DNA of 43,132 bases from Clostridium aciditolerans (GCF_016316925.1 NZ_JAEEGB010000044.1:1-43132); one strand, 5' to 3'. Counted from the stretch's first letter, positions 25,976-34,954 are shown. Notes: generated from the sequence alone by a model not told the origin. Numbers and translations are program-made.

Positions 25976-26013
25976 AAAGCAGCGCTAATCTCTTAGCGTT
26001 GCTTTAATTCTAT
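25976..26013. terminator. Terminator after fprA
   Basis: AAAGCAGCGCTAA / TTAGCGTTGCTTT with a 4-nt loop, then TAATTCTATTTTTTTT. The T run overlaps the 3' end of the minus-strand HAD gene. Confidence 0.9.
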
Positions 26014-26456
26014 TTTTTTTTAAGTATCATATCAAATACGTCCTTAATACTTTTACAAGTTATATGAGAGTTAACTATAGCTTGAGAGGCACAGCCTTCG
26101 TCCCCTATAACAGCTATTGACAATGCTGCTTTTTTCAACATTTCTACGTCATTGAGTCCATTACCTACAGCTATGGTACTTTTATAGCCTAATTTTTCTA
26201 TAAACTCTTTCTTGTATATAGTTGCATTTCCTCTGCAGAAGGTTTCAATAATAACAGGAAGGTCTTTACATTGTTTTCTTACATTTCCATAGGTGTCTGC
26301 AGTTATTATATATACATTTAAATAAGTACTTAGTTCAGTAAGCATATTTTTAACATAATCGGAAAGTGAACCATCTACTGCTATAGTTCCATTATAATCA
26401 AAAACAATATTTTTTAATTCTAAATTGCATCTGCCTGTTTTGTAGTATAAATTATT
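26010..26456 (-). pseudogene. HAD-family phosphatase without a usable start codon
   Basis: The frame encodes a haloacid-dehalogenase-type hydrolase of the short soluble kind related to P-type ATPase phosphatase domains. All four motifs are visible: motif I LELKNIVFDYNGTIAVDG, motif II IITAD, a Lys in IYKKEFIEKLG and motif IV VGNGLNDVEM. But the first ATG in frame (26345) comes after motif I, and upstream there is only a run of codons without ATG, GTG or TTG until an in-frame TAA at 26457-26459. Family members start a few residues before motif I. So either the start has decayed or an unusual start codon is used. There is no ribosome binding site. Truncated translation from 26345 would lack the catalytic Asp. 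Confidence 0.7.
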
Positions 26457-26598
26457 TTAATAGTTTAAAATGCAATTATAAATATAATTTATAAAGATAC
26501 TTTCGACCTAGTATTTATAGATAGCTGTAGAGCCAAAAAAGATGTGCTGATTTAAGTTTTTCAATACCAAATTTCCGATATTCCAGTGAACAATAACT

Positions 26599-26723
26599 TT
26601 AAAATTTGTAATATTTTATAAAGAATTCTAAAGAGTTTTCTACATTAGCTCCCATATTTCTGTCAAGCTGTATTTTGGAAAGTGATATACCTTTGTATAT
26701 TACCGTCAGCACATGGTAGTATT
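26599..26723 (-). pseudogene. Possible short coding relic
   Basis: An open frame of about 40 codons on the minus strand reads ...ISLSKIQLDRNMGANVENSL and EFFIKYYKF before a TAA. It looks protein-like in composition, but it has only a GTG, no ribosome binding site and no recognisable family. It may be the tail of a decayed gene. Apart from this and a promoter, I see nothing in the 570 bp before the next chemoreceptor. Confidence 0.25.
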
Positions 26724-26842
26724 TTTAACAATTAATATAAGAATATTATTTTAATCTGGTATTTCAAACATTTTAAATGAATGTAATTTAAATATACATA
26801 TAAATATATTTAAATTATGAATAAAATATGATGTTAGATACT

Positions 26843-26870
26843 TTGAAAAATTGTTAACATTTAGTATAAT
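26843..26870 (+). promoter_or_regulatory. Promoter upstream of the second chemoreceptor
   Basis: TTGAAA (26843-26848) and TATAAT (26865-26870) are 16 bp apart, leaving a leader of about 160 nt. No c-di-GMP riboswitch is visible in the leader. Confidence 0.5.
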
Positions 26871-27033
26871 TTTTATATGATTTGTTAAATTGTTATCACT
26901 ATAATAATTTGATGAATTTTGTATTTATTCAACTATGTTAAATAATATACGGTAAATTAAATTATGAAAAACTGAAAGTTTCATAAAAAACTTTAAATTT
27001 GCAATGAATTAATAACTTAAGAGGAGGAGCTAT

Positions 27034-29034
27034 ATGAAAATAAAAAGTAAATTTATAATACTGTTTACTAGTTTTGCAATAATACCCTTAATTATAGGTG
27101 GAATTCTAATATATTTTATAAATAGTAAAATAAATGTTGAAGACGCAAAAAATACTCTTATAAACCAAGAAAAGGCTGTAAAAATGTCATTAGAGAATTT
27201 AGAATCTATAATGGAGAAAATAGGAAATGAAATGTCTTATTCTAAAAATACTATAGACTATTTGAATGATCTAAATACAGGTAAATTAAATCCAACATTA
27301 GAAGCATCAATTATAAGTGAATTTAAAAGATACCAAAGCCATTATGGATTTTATGAAAATATAGCATTAATTAGCAAAGATGGTGTAGGGATATTGGACG
27401 CTACTGGAACATTAGCAGGGAAAGATTTAAGTAATATGAATTACTTTACAGAGGTTAAAAAACAAAAAAGAGTTTATGTTAGCCAAATAAAGGAAAGTAT
27501 TACAACTAAAAAACCTATTTTTATTATATCAGAACCTGTATTAGACAATAGTGGTGAATTGTTAGGAGTAATAATTCAAACAGTGGATTTAAAATTGTTG
27601 TCCAAGCAATATATTGCCAATAGTAAAATTGGGGAAACAGGATATTTGTATATACTTCAAAATGATGGTACAACTGTAGCACATCCAAAAGAAGAGGAAA
27701 TACTCAAGAAATCTGTTGCCGATACGGATTTTGGCAAAAAAATAATCTCAACTAAGCAAGGTATAATTCAATATAACTATAATGGAGTAGAAAAGTTATC
27801 AGCCTATGATTACAATAAAAGTTTGGGGTGGATCTTTGTAGCTACTGTACCGATGAGTGAACTTACTAAATCTAATATAACTATAGTAGAAGTATTATTA
27901 TCAATAGCTCTTATAGGAGGAATTTTGTCAGTGTTATTAGCAATGTTCATTGGCAAAAATGTATCAGAACCAATAGAAAAAATCTCTCAATCTATGAATG
28001 AAATAGCCCAAGGGGATTTTACTATAAGAGTAAATAGTAAAGGTAAAGATGAAATAGCAAATATGTCAAATAAGTTAAATGATACATTAAATACTATTGG
28101 AGAATCTTTAGGTTTAGTGAAAAATGCATCTTTACAGCTTGGAGAATCAGCATCAACTCTTTCTACTATATCAGAGGAGATGGTAGCATCAGCTAGTGAG
28201 GTCTCCTGTTCTATACAAGAGGTTTCGCAAAGTGCAGCATCTCAAGCTGGCGAGATATCAAATGTTGTAAGCTGTTTAGTGACTTTAACAGAGGAAATCG
28301 ATATAGTTAGCAAAAAACTAGCTGAAGTAGGAGAAAATGCAAAAGATACTGAAGTTAAGGCTGTAGAAGGGGAAAGCAAGATTTATGAGCTAATTAATAT
28401 CATTGTATCAATAAAACAGTCCTATGATGTAGTGCTTCAAAAAGTTAACGGGTTATCCACTACAGTTTTTGAAATAGGTAAAATAACGGATGTTATAAGT
28501 AATATATCTGAACAGACGAATCTTTTGGCACTAAATGCTTCAATTGAAGCTGCAAGGACAGGAGAGCATGGAAAAGGTTTTACAGTAGTTGCAGAAGAAG
28601 TAAGAAAATTAGCTGAAGAGTCTAGTGGTTCGTCAAAAAAAATAATAGATTTAGTGAAATCTATAACAGATGAAACTCAAGAAGTCATTGAAAATTCCAA
28701 TAAAGTTGGAGAATTACTTGAGGATCAAGCAGTAACTGCAAATGATACAATAATATCTTTTGAAGATATTATTTCTTCTATGAAAAACGTTCCGAAATCT
28801 ATAGAAGAAACAGCGAGCACGCTAAGTGATACAATAGATGAAAACAAGATAGTTTTAGAGAAAATTCAAATGATATCCTCAGCGGCACAAGATATTTCAG
28901 CTGCTTCAGAAGAGATATCCTCTTCTTCAGAAGAATTGTTAACCTCTTCTAATGAAGTATCACGTATGGCAGATAGAGTAGACAAAGATTCTGCAGAGCT
29001 TAGGGAGAAAACAAACTTATTTAAGGTTGAATAA
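27034..29034 (+). CDS. Methyl-accepting chemotaxis protein with Cache domain
   Basis: A second chemoreceptor, 666 residues. TM1 (about 7-28), a double-Cache sensor (about 35-280, including [17 protein letters not shown] and [19 protein letters not shown]), TM2 (about 285-310), HAMP (about 311-365) and the signalling domain, whose tip reads [20 protein letters not shown] then [20 protein letters not shown]. The C-terminal region is rich in Ser and Glu heptads. No CheR pentapeptide. It differs clearly from the first chemoreceptor in the sensor, so the two should see different ligands. AGAGGAGGAG precedes the ATG. A terminator follows directly. Confidence 0.95.
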   Translation: MKIKSKFIILFTSFAIIPLIIGGILIYFINSKINVEDAKNTLINQEKAVKMSLENLESIMEKIGNEMSYSKNTIDYLNDLNTGKLNPTLEASIISEFKRYQSHYGFYENIALISKDGVGILDATGTLAGKDLSNMNYFTEVKKQKRVYVSQIKESITTKKPIFIISEPVLDNSGELLGVIIQTVDLKLLSKQYIANSKIGETGYLYILQNDGTTVAHPKEEEILKKSVADTDFGKKIISTKQGIIQYNYNGVEKLSAYDYNKSLGWIFVATVPMSELTKSNITIVEVLLSIALIGGILSVLLAMFIGKNVSEPIEKISQSMNEIAQGDFTIRVNSKGKDEIANMSNKLNDTLNTIGESLGLVKNASLQLGESASTLSTISEEMVASASEVSCSIQEVSQSAASQAGEISNVVSCLVTLTEEIDIVSKKLAEVGENAKDTEVKAVEGESKIYELINIIVSIKQSYDVVLQKVNGLSTTVFEIGKITDVISNISEQTNLLALNASIEAARTGEHGKGFTVVAEEVRKLAEESSGSSKKIIDLVKSITDETQEVIENSNKVGELLEDQAVTANDTIISFEDIISSMKNVPKSIEETASTLSDTIDENKIVLEKIQMISSAAQDISAASEEISSSSEELLTSSNEVSRMADRVDKDSAELREKTNLFKVE

Positions 29035-29038
29035 AATG

Positions 29039-29088
29039 AAAAGATCATTAAAAGGTAATTGAAAGGTACTTTTTAATGGTCTTTTTGT
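29039..29088 (+). terminator. Terminator after the second chemoreceptor gene
   Basis: AAAAGATCATTAAAAGGTA pairs with TACTTTTTAATGGTCTTTT, then a T run. Confidence 0.88.
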
Positions 29089-29249
29089 TTTTAAGCAGGC
29101 ATATTTGTATGCAAAAAAGCATTGTTACTTTTTTAACCTATTTTTGATAGAACTCCAAATTTAGCTAAAATTTCTTTAAATAATAATGTAAATGTGAGCA
29201 AATTAATGAAAAGTAAAGTTAATTAAGTGTAACTCGGTACTCAATAAAA

Positions 29250-29278
29250 TTGACATATAAATAGTTTATTGATATAAA
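29250..29278 (+). promoter_or_regulatory. Promoter of the GAPDH gene
   Basis: TTGACA (29250-29255) and TATAAA (29273-29278), 17 bp apart, form the best promoter in the window. The transcript would have a leader of about 120 nt with small AT hairpins (ACATTTAATTAATGT). The remaining 150 bp between terminator and promoter show nothing. Confidence 0.8.
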
Positions 29279-29405
29279 TAATATAGCACATTTAATTAAT
29301 GTGTTATATATAATGTACTAAATAATAATATTATTACATAAAATAATATTGAATAATATATTTATGATACATAAGTAATAAATTACTTTTTTAGGAGGAG
29401 AGTTT

Positions 29406-30458
29406 ATGTCTATAAATATTGCTATCAACGGTTTTGGAAGAATAGGAAGAGCGGTACTTAGAATTGCTCAAGAAAGAATGGATGAAGATGTAAGGATAGT
29501 TGCAATAAATGCTAGAGCAGATAGTAAAACTTTAGCACACTTATTTAAATATGATTCCTGCTATGGAAGATTTAATGGAACTGTTGAAACTACAGATAAT
29601 TCCATGATTATAAATAGTAATGAAATAAAGATATTAAATGTAAATGATCCTGAAAATTTACCTTGGGAAAAACTTAATGTTGATATAGTTATAGAGTCAA
29701 CAGGAATATTTAAAGATAAAGAAAAGTTAATGAAGCACGTTAGAGCTGGAGCTAAGAAGGTAATTATAACTGCGCCAGCAAAAGGTGAAGATATAACTGT
29801 AGTTATGGGAGTTAATGAAAAGGATCTAGATGTTGAAAAGCACGTTGTTATATCAAATGCATCTTGTACTACAAACTGTTTAGCTCCTTTTGCTAAGGTT
29901 TTAGATGATAAGTTTGGAATAGTTAAAGGTTTAATGACTACTATACATTCATATACAAACGATCAGAGAATTTTGGACAAAACTCATAAAGACTTAAGAA
30001 GAGCTAGATCAGCTGGAGAATCTATAATTCCAACTACTACAGGTGCTGCAAAGGCTGTTGAAAAAGTATTACCAAACCTTAAAGGTAAGCTAAATGGATT
30101 TTCAGTTAGAATACCAACACCAACAGTATCTCTTACAGACTTAGTTTGTGAGCTTTCAAAACCTGTTACTGTTGAAGAAGTTAACAATGCCTTTAAAGAA
30201 GCAGCAGCAGGATCTATGGAAGGAATATTAGGATATTCTGAGGAACCACTTGTATCAATAGATTATAAAGGTGATGATAGATCATCAATAGTGGACGGAC
30301 TTTCAACTATGGTTATCAGTGAAAACATGATAAAGGTTGTATCATGGTATGATAATGAGTGGGGATATTCAACTAGAACTGTTGATTTAGTAAATTATAC
30401 AGCAAACTTAATGAAGCAACAAAGCGAATGTGATGTTAAGATGGCAGCTAACCAATAA
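29406..30458 (+). CDS. Glyceraldehyde-3-phosphate dehydrogenase, GapB-like
   Basis: A cytoplasmic enzyme of 350 residues that interconverts glyceraldehyde 3-phosphate and 1,3-bisphosphoglycerate. The Rossmann start NGFGRIGRAVLRI and the catalytic Cys154 in SNASCTTNCLAP are intact, as are HKDLRRARSAGESIIPTTTG and SWYDNEWGYS. In the cofactor loop, where NAD-specific GapA has an N-D-L-T-D pattern, this protein has N35-A-R-A-D39, and it has SEEPLVSIDYKGD, both as in Bacillus GapB. This suggests NADP use and a gluconeogenic or biosynthetic role. It stands alone, not in a gap-pgk-tpi cluster, which fits a second GAPDH. It has a C-terminal extension (QQSECDVKMAANQ). AGGAGGAG precedes the ATG. Cofactor preference is inference. 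Confidence 0.92.
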   Translation: MSINIAINGFGRIGRAVLRIAQERMDEDVRIVAINARADSKTLAHLFKYDSCYGRFNGTVETTDNSMIINSNEIKILNVNDPENLPWEKLNVDIVIESTGIFKDKEKLMKHVRAGAKKVIITAPAKGEDITVVMGVNEKDLDVEKHVVISNASCTTNCLAPFAKVLDDKFGIVKGLMTTIHSYTNDQRILDKTHKDLRRARSAGESIIPTTTGAAKAVEKVLPNLKGKLNGFSVRIPTPTVSLTDLVCELSKPVTVEEVNNAFKEAAAGSMEGILGYSEEPLVSIDYKGDDRSSIVDGLSTMVISENMIKVVSWYDNEWGYSTRTVDLVNYTANLMKQQSECDVKMAANQ

Positions 30459-30499
30459 AAGTTGTTGGTTTCCCAAGGGGAAACCTCAACTTTTTTTTG
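30457..30499 (+). terminator. Terminator after GAPDH gene
   Basis: AAAAGTTG..GGTTTCCC / GGGAAACC.CAACTTTT, then a run of T. The stem starts inside the stop codon. Confidence 0.93.
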
Positions 30500-30656
30500 T
30501 TCCATCATTATACATATATACTATAAAAAAGAATATAATAGTAATTGTATAAGCTTTTTTAAATTTAATCATATTTTTTAGAAGGAAAAGAAGACAAAAT
30601 GTAGAAATTATTAATTAGGTTCAATATTTGAAAACAACAGTTTAGGGGGTAATTAT

Positions 30657-31745
30657 ATGGCGGATTTAAGTGTAAATCTACGCGGCATTAAATTGAAAAA
30701 CCCAGTTATGCCAGCTTCGGGACCACAGGTTAGAGATGCTAAACATATGATGGAGTGCGTACGACAGGGAGTTGGAGCTGTAGTAACAAAAACTATATCT
30801 GAAATACCTGCCAAGATTCCGAAACCTTTTCTTCAAGAAACAAAGCATGGAGCATTTTTATATAGTGAATTATGGTCAGAAATTCCTGTTGAGCAGTGGG
30901 TGCAAAAAGAATATAAATTGTGTAAAGATTGTGGTGTACCTTTTATCATAAGCTTAGGATATACAGCGGAAGATATAGAAAAATTAGCACCTTTGGTTGC
31001 TCCGTATGCAGATATAATTGAAATATCAACTCACTATATGGAACAAGACATAGAACCTGTAATAAAATCAATGCAGGCAGCAAGAAAGTTTGATAAGCCT
31101 GTTTATATAAAAATAAATCCAGGTATAACTAAAATAGGTTGGTATGTAAAGAAACTAGTGGAAGAAGGAGCAGATGGATTTGTAGCAGTAAATTCTTTAG
31201 GACCTTGTCTCCACATAGATGTAGAAACAGGACTCCCTTATTTAGGAAATGAGAAGGGATATGGGTGGCTATCTGGTAAAGCCTTAAACCCAATAGCATT
31301 AAGATATGTGTACTCTATATCGAATTCTGTTAAAGTTCCTGTAATAGGAGTAGGAGGAGTTTCTAGTGGAGAAGATGTAGTTGCAATGATAATGGCTGGA
31401 GCATCTGCAGTTCAGCTTTGTACAGCAGCTATACTAGAAGGACCAGAAGTATATTCTAGAATAATTAAGGAATTAGATGAATGGCTTGATAAGCATAATT
31501 ATAAAAGCTTAGATGAAATAAGAGGATTAACTGCAATAAAAATGAAGGAACGAAAGATTAACAAAGAACCTGGTTTACTGCAGGTAAATAAAGAAAAGTG
31601 CACATCCTGTGGCGAATGTGTTAAAAGCTGTTCTTATAGTGCAATAATTCTTGAGGATAAAGCCCATATAGATCAGAATAAGTGTTTTGGATGCGGTCTT
31701 TGCTTAACAAAATGTAATGATGCAGCTATAAATTATATAAGATAA
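30657..31745 (+). CDS. Dihydroorotate dehydrogenase-like flavoprotein with C-terminal 2x[4Fe-4S] ferredoxin domain
   Basis: A protein of 362 residues. Residues 1-300 form a TIM barrel of the dihydroorotate/dihydropyrimidine dehydrogenase family (FMN): LKNPVMPASGP at the start, YIKINPGITKIG, FVAVNSLGPCL, and VPVIGVGGVSSGED with phosphate-binding glycines, then AGASAVQLCTA. The last 55 residues carry two 4Fe-4S motifs, CTSCGECVKSC and CFGCGLCLTKC. In related enzymes the strand after DYIEIN has a conserved N-x-S-C-P; here it reads EISTHYM, so the usual catalytic Cys/Ser loop is changed. Pyrimidine synthesis is therefore unlikely and the substrate is unknown. It has its own gene unit: AGGGGG before the ATG and a strong terminator behind. 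Confidence 0.85.
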   Translation: MADLSVNLRGIKLKNPVMPASGPQVRDAKHMMECVRQGVGAVVTKTISEIPAKIPKPFLQETKHGAFLYSELWSEIPVEQWVQKEYKLCKDCGVPFIISLGYTAEDIEKLAPLVAPYADIIEISTHYMEQDIEPVIKSMQAARKFDKPVYIKINPGITKIGWYVKKLVEEGADGFVAVNSLGPCLHIDVETGLPYLGNEKGYGWLSGKALNPIALRYVYSISNSVKVPVIGVGGVSSGEDVVAMIMAGASAVQLCTAAILEGPEVYSRIIKELDEWLDKHNYKSLDEIRGLTAIKMKERKINKEPGLLQVNKEKCTSCGECVKSCSYSAIILEDKAHIDQNKCFGCGLCLTKCNDAAINYIR

Positions 31746-31754
31746 TAATATGTA

Positions 31755-31804
31755 ATAAAAACCTTGTGACGCAAGATAAAAATTTTGCGTCACAAGGTTT
31801 TTAT
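31755..31804 (+). terminator. Terminator after the DHOD-like gene
   Basis: A near-perfect stem of about 20 bp (AAAAACCTTGTGACGCAA / TTTGCGTCACAAGGTTTTT), followed directly by the inverted-repeat element. Confidence 0.9.
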
Positions 31805-31990
31805 AGAGGACAGAGGACAATTGACAGAGGACAGTGAAGGTGAGTTTTCTTCCTTATGTCAGAAAACTATTATATTTTTAAGCTCGTTTCGCTAAGGCGA
31901 AACATTGCATTATATATAATAAAGATTTTTCGCAGCGTAGCGGAGAAAAATCATCCTTCACTGTCCTCTGTCCTCTATCAATTGTCCTCT
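31805..31990. repeat. 186-bp element with 36-bp terminal inverted repeats
   Basis: The ends are built of AGAGGACA units: left AGAGGACAGAGGACAATTGA then CAGAGGACAGTGAAGG; the right end, inverted, has AGAGGACAATTGATAGAGGA then CAGAGGACAGTGAAGG. The order of units differs slightly between ends, as expected from slippage. Inside are two hairpins, GTTTCGCTAAGGCGAAAC and GATTTTTC...GAAAAATC, and no ORF. It resembles a small non-autonomous mobile palindrome; no target-site duplication was seen. Confidence 0.75.
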
Positions 31991-32013
31991 AAAAAAATGC
32001 TTCGCATTTTTTT
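31991..32013. terminator. Short hairpin terminator
   Basis: AAAAAAATGC-TTC-GCATTTTTTT, symmetric, so usable on both strands. It ends the minus-strand ACT-like gene. Confidence 0.8.
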
Positions 32014-32260
32014 ATAAAGACATATATTTTACATTTACACCTTCAACGTCAAGAAGCTCTTTTTCCAAATCTTTAACTTTATTTTCATCAGAATTAATAT
32101 GTAAAAGTATAAGACCTCGTTCTGAACAAGAATCTGTTGATGTTTCATGAAGCCCAATTCTTGTTTTGATAATGCAGCCATGTTTTGTCAGCACTGTCTG
32201 AACTTGTGGTGCATGAGCACTTCTTGGATCAATGGTTAATGCCATAATAGTTGTTTCCAT
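32012..32260 (-). CDS. TM1266-like ACT-domain protein (putative iron-only hydrogenase system regulator)
   Basis: A protein of 82 residues with a single ferredoxin-like ACT/NikR-C-type fold. It begins METTIMALTIDPRSAHAPQV, has TRIGLHETS in the middle and ends LEKELLDVEGVNVKYMSL, the pattern of the TM1266 family, often named iron-only hydrogenase system regulator. There is no HTH, so it probably works as a ligand-sensing subunit. AAAGGAG lies before ATG 32260; the longer upstream frame has no ribosome binding site. No hydrogenase genes lie in the window. Family call is from pattern recognition. Confidence 0.75.
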   Translation of the reverse strand: METTIMALTIDPRSAHAPQVQTVLTKHGCIIKTRIGLHETSTDSCSERGLILLHINSDENKVKDLEKELLDVEGVNVKYMSL

Positions 32261-32457
32261 AACTAACATCTCCTTTAACACAATTATTCTTTTTTTCCAA
32301 CTTAGTATAACCTTATAAAGGAAAATAAATATATAAATCATGAAAAAATTATTATTAATTTTTAACTTTTTAAATTAATATGGGAAAGCATGCATATACA
32401 TTTAGTGAAACAGGAAAATATGCTAACCTTTTAAGTTAGATATAAAGGAGATGCTTT

Positions 32458-32859
32458 ATGGCTTCAATTAATTTTGAATTAAGTGAGTTGGTGGATATTT
32501 TTACTAGAGGAGTTAAAATGCCTGATCAGATAAAACATATTTGCTGTGACCGTAACAAAATAAAAGTTACAATTTCTCCAGGAATGTTGGCACCTAATTT
32601 TAATTTATTTTTAACATATGATAAATTCTACAAAGGGAAGATTGTATTTAAGGTTTCTTCTAAAGGTTCAACAGATTTAGTAATTTCTTTTCTAGATAAA
32701 TTGGGATTTAGTATAAGTGGAAACCTATGTGAATTTAATGCAAAGCATTTTACTGTAGACATAAATGATTATCTAAAGGATAAGTTTAGTTTCATAGAGG
32801 TTAAGGACATTATTAATAATAACAGTAAATTCAGCATAATACTTAAACATAATTTTTAA
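32458..32859 (+). CDS. Hypothetical protein (133 aa)
   Basis: Not recognised. A soluble protein with a predicted alternating beta pattern (INFELSELVDIF, KIKVTISPGMLAPNFNLFLTY, KIVFKVSSKGSTDLVISFL), two adjacent Cys (ICCDRN) and no membrane helix. The start has AAAGGAG at 8 nt and the frame has normal clostridial codon use. It stands alone between divergent and convergent neighbours. I offer no function. Confidence 0.75.
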   Translation: MASINFELSELVDIFTRGVKMPDQIKHICCDRNKIKVTISPGMLAPNFNLFLTYDKFYKGKIVFKVSSKGSTDLVISFLDKLGFSISGNLCEFNAKHFTVDINDYLKDKFSFIEVKDIINNNSKFSIILKHNF

Positions 32860-32900
32860 ATTTAAATGTAAGGGGACTAGGCGGTCAGTTAATTTCCCTA

Positions 32901-32946
32901 TAGAATAAAAATAAAGAGGTAGATGTAATCAATACAACTACCTCTT
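32901..32946 (-). terminator. Hairpin with minus-strand T run
   Basis: AAGAGGTAG.TGT / ACA.CTACCTCTT. On minus it is followed by TTATTTTTATTC, so it probably ends transcription coming from the beta-CASP gene. Confidence 0.65.
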
Positions 32947-32954
32947 ACTACTAA

Positions 32955-33077
32955 CACTAAATGTATTAATAGCTTCCGGAAAGAATAATGTGGATTAAGT
33001 GGTATAAAATAAAGGTTCTCACAAACCTAAAATATTCTTTATACCGCCACTTTAAACCTTCCTTATGCTACTTAGTG
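32955..33077. repeat. 123-bp imperfect inverted repeat
   Basis: Arms: CACTAAATG... and ...CTTAGTG at the ends, GGAAAG / CTTCC, and AAGTGG.TATAAA / TTTATACCGCCACTT inside, with a centre AAAGGTTCTCACAAACCT that pairs AGGT/ACCT. The arms have bulges. No ORF and no T run. It may be a decayed palindromic element. The remaining 90 bp to the beta-CASP stop show nothing. Confidence 0.55.
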
Positions 33078-33168
33078 TATCCAGCTGATATCTTATTATT
33101 CAAGACTTATTTAGTGACCAAATGGTACTAATGTATCTTCTTAGATAACTTGTGGAATAAAGGATATT

Positions 33169-34683
33169 CTATATGTCTTTTATTGCATTATTTATTTGAT
33201 CAAGTAAAAGATTTTTATCCATAGAATCTAAGTCTTCAATAGAGTTTATTAATGACAATATCTTATTTCTAGTTAAGCTGAATTTTTGTGGTATGACTTC
33301 TGTATCAAAGGTATCTCCAGATTTAGCTACAAAAGTTGAATATCCTTTAGATATTAAAAGTTCATTAAAACTAGACATTGCTGAGGTATCTCCATGAACT
33401 AATAGAACTTTTTCAGGTTTTGCTTTAAAAGCCTCTAACCATCCTAAAAGTCCGTTTCTATCTGCGTGTCCAGATAATCCATGTAGAGTGTGTATTTTAG
33501 CATTAACTGCAATTTCTTCTCCAAATATTTTAACTTTTTTAGCGCCTTCTGAAATACTTCTACCTAGAGTGCCTTCAGCTTGATATCCTACAAATACTAT
33601 AGAAGATTCTTTTCTCCATAAATTGTGTTTTAAATGATGTTTTATTCTTCCTGCTTCGCACATACCACTAGCCGAAATTATAATTGCACCACCTTGAAGT
33701 TTATTTAGATTTACAGATTCTTCAGCGGACTTTGTAAATGTTAAACCTTTAAAACTTAAAGGATCATCGCCACTAGCTAAAAGTTTAGTTGCTTCTTCAT
33801 CATAGTATTTGCGATATTTTGAAAAAATTGCGGTAGATTCTGAAGCTAAAGGACTATCTACATAAACAGAAACTCCCTTTAGAACATTTTCTTCAACATA
33901 TTTGTTTAGAGTATATAGAACTTCTTGAGTTCTTCCTACTGCAAAGGATGGTATTATGACATTTCCACCTCGTCTTAAGGTATCCTTTATTATTTTAGCT
34001 AAATCTTCTAATTCCGAAGATAAATTAGTGTGAAGTCTATCTCCATAAGTAGTTTCCATTAGGACATAGTCAGCATAATCAATAATAGTAGGGTCTTTTA
34101 AAATAGGTATATCTTTATTTCCTAAATCACCGGTATAAACTAACTTTGTTTGCTTTTTATCTTCTTCTATCAGCATTTCTATAATAGCAGAACCAAGAAG
34201 ATGACCTGCATCTCTAAATCTAACCTTAAAACCATCAAAAAGCTCAATCCACTGATCATAAGGATATCCTTTAAAAAGGTACATAGTTACCTGAGCTATT
34301 TTTGCAGTATATAAAGGTTCAATTGGAGGAAGTCCTTGTCTCAATCTTTTTCTATTCTTCCATTCCGCTTCTGACTCAAGTATATGTCCACTATCCGCCA
34401 ACATAACATTGCATAGATCTAAAGTACCTTCAGTGCATATAACGTCTCCTTTAAAGCCCTGCTTATATAAAAGGGGAATTCTTGCACTATGATCAGTATG
34501 TGCATGACTTAAAATAACATAATCTATATCCTTAGGATTAAAATTAAAGGTTTCATTTCCTCTTTCTCTTTCATCTTTTCCTTGATACATTCCACAGTCT
34601 AATAGAATGTTTTTATCCTTTACTTTTAGAAGATGGCATGAACCGGTGACACAACCTGCGGCGCCATAAAATTCTATCTTCAT
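33169..34683 (-). CDS. MBL-fold beta-CASP ribonuclease (CPSF-like)
   Basis: A cytoplasmic metallo-RNase of 504 residues. Motif 1 Asp near DCGMYQG, motif 2 HAHTDHSAR (about 58-66), motif 3 DAGHLLGSA with His and motif 4 YTGDLGN belong to the metallo-beta-lactamase core; the beta-CASP insert (about 200-370) includes PSFAVGRTQEVLY and VYVDSPLASES. Motif C ends in LHGLSGHADRNGL and LLVHGDTSAM (Zn-dependent RMMBL domain). The family acts as RNA endo- or exonuclease. An extra C-terminal 60 residues are helical. AAGGAGGA lies before the ATG. Precise RNA target unknown. Confidence 0.93.
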   Translation of the reverse strand: MKIEFYGAAGCVTGSCHLLKVKDKNILLDCGMYQGKDERERGNETFNFNPKDIDYVILSHAHTDHSARIPLLYKQGFKGDVICTEGTLDLCNVMLADSGHILESEAEWKNRKRLRQGLPPIEPLYTAKIAQVTMYLFKGYPYDQWIELFDGFKVRFRDAGHLLGSAIIEMLIEEDKKQTKLVYTGDLGNKDIPILKDPTIIDYADYVLMETTYGDRLHTNLSSELEDLAKIIKDTLRRGGNVIIPSFAVGRTQEVLYTLNKYVEENVLKGVSVYVDSPLASESTAIFSKYRKYYDEEATKLLASGDDPLSFKGLTFTKSAEESVNLNKLQGGAIIISASGMCEAGRIKHHLKHNLWRKESSIVFVGYQAEGTLGRSISEGAKKVKIFGEEIAVNAKIHTLHGLSGHADRNGLLGWLEAFKAKPEKVLLVHGDTSAMSSFNELLISKGYSTFVAKSGDTFDTEVIPQKFSLTRNKILSLINSIEDLDSMDKNLLLDQINNAIKDI

Positions 34684-34812
34684 ACAAATTCCTCCTTAAG
34701 CTTGTTGTTAGGTATATTATATCACGAAATTTTTAATTTTTAAAATATTAAAAAAAGGAAAATTACTATTAATGAGTTATATATATTAAACTTTGCTATT
34801 TGATTTCTTCGC

Positions 34813-34885
34813 TGGCCTATATTTTCAAAGCTTAGTCCATTAAAATTTTTAAGTTACTATAAAGCTTGTGGTTATATGACTAATA
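34813..34885 (+). repeat. Degenerate half-copy of the long palindrome
   Basis: GGCCTATATTTTCAAAGCTT, then AGTCCATTAAAATTTTTAAG, ACTATAAAGCTTGTG and ATATGACTAA follow the order of the left arm of 7922-8184 (GGGCTATGTTTCCAAGCTTC, AGTCCGTTAAAAACTTTTAG and so on). The second arm is missing. Confidence 0.6.
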
Positions 34886-34954
34886 TAATTTTAGTAAATA
34901 ATCAAAATAATATTATAGCAAACGACTTAAATTATTTTGGATATTGTGGTAAAA

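Noticed and set aside
26871-27033. A c-di-GMP riboswitch in the leader of the chemoreceptor
   Set aside because: Such RNAs often precede clostridial chemoreceptors, but the conserved aptamer core is not found here, nor before 17805.
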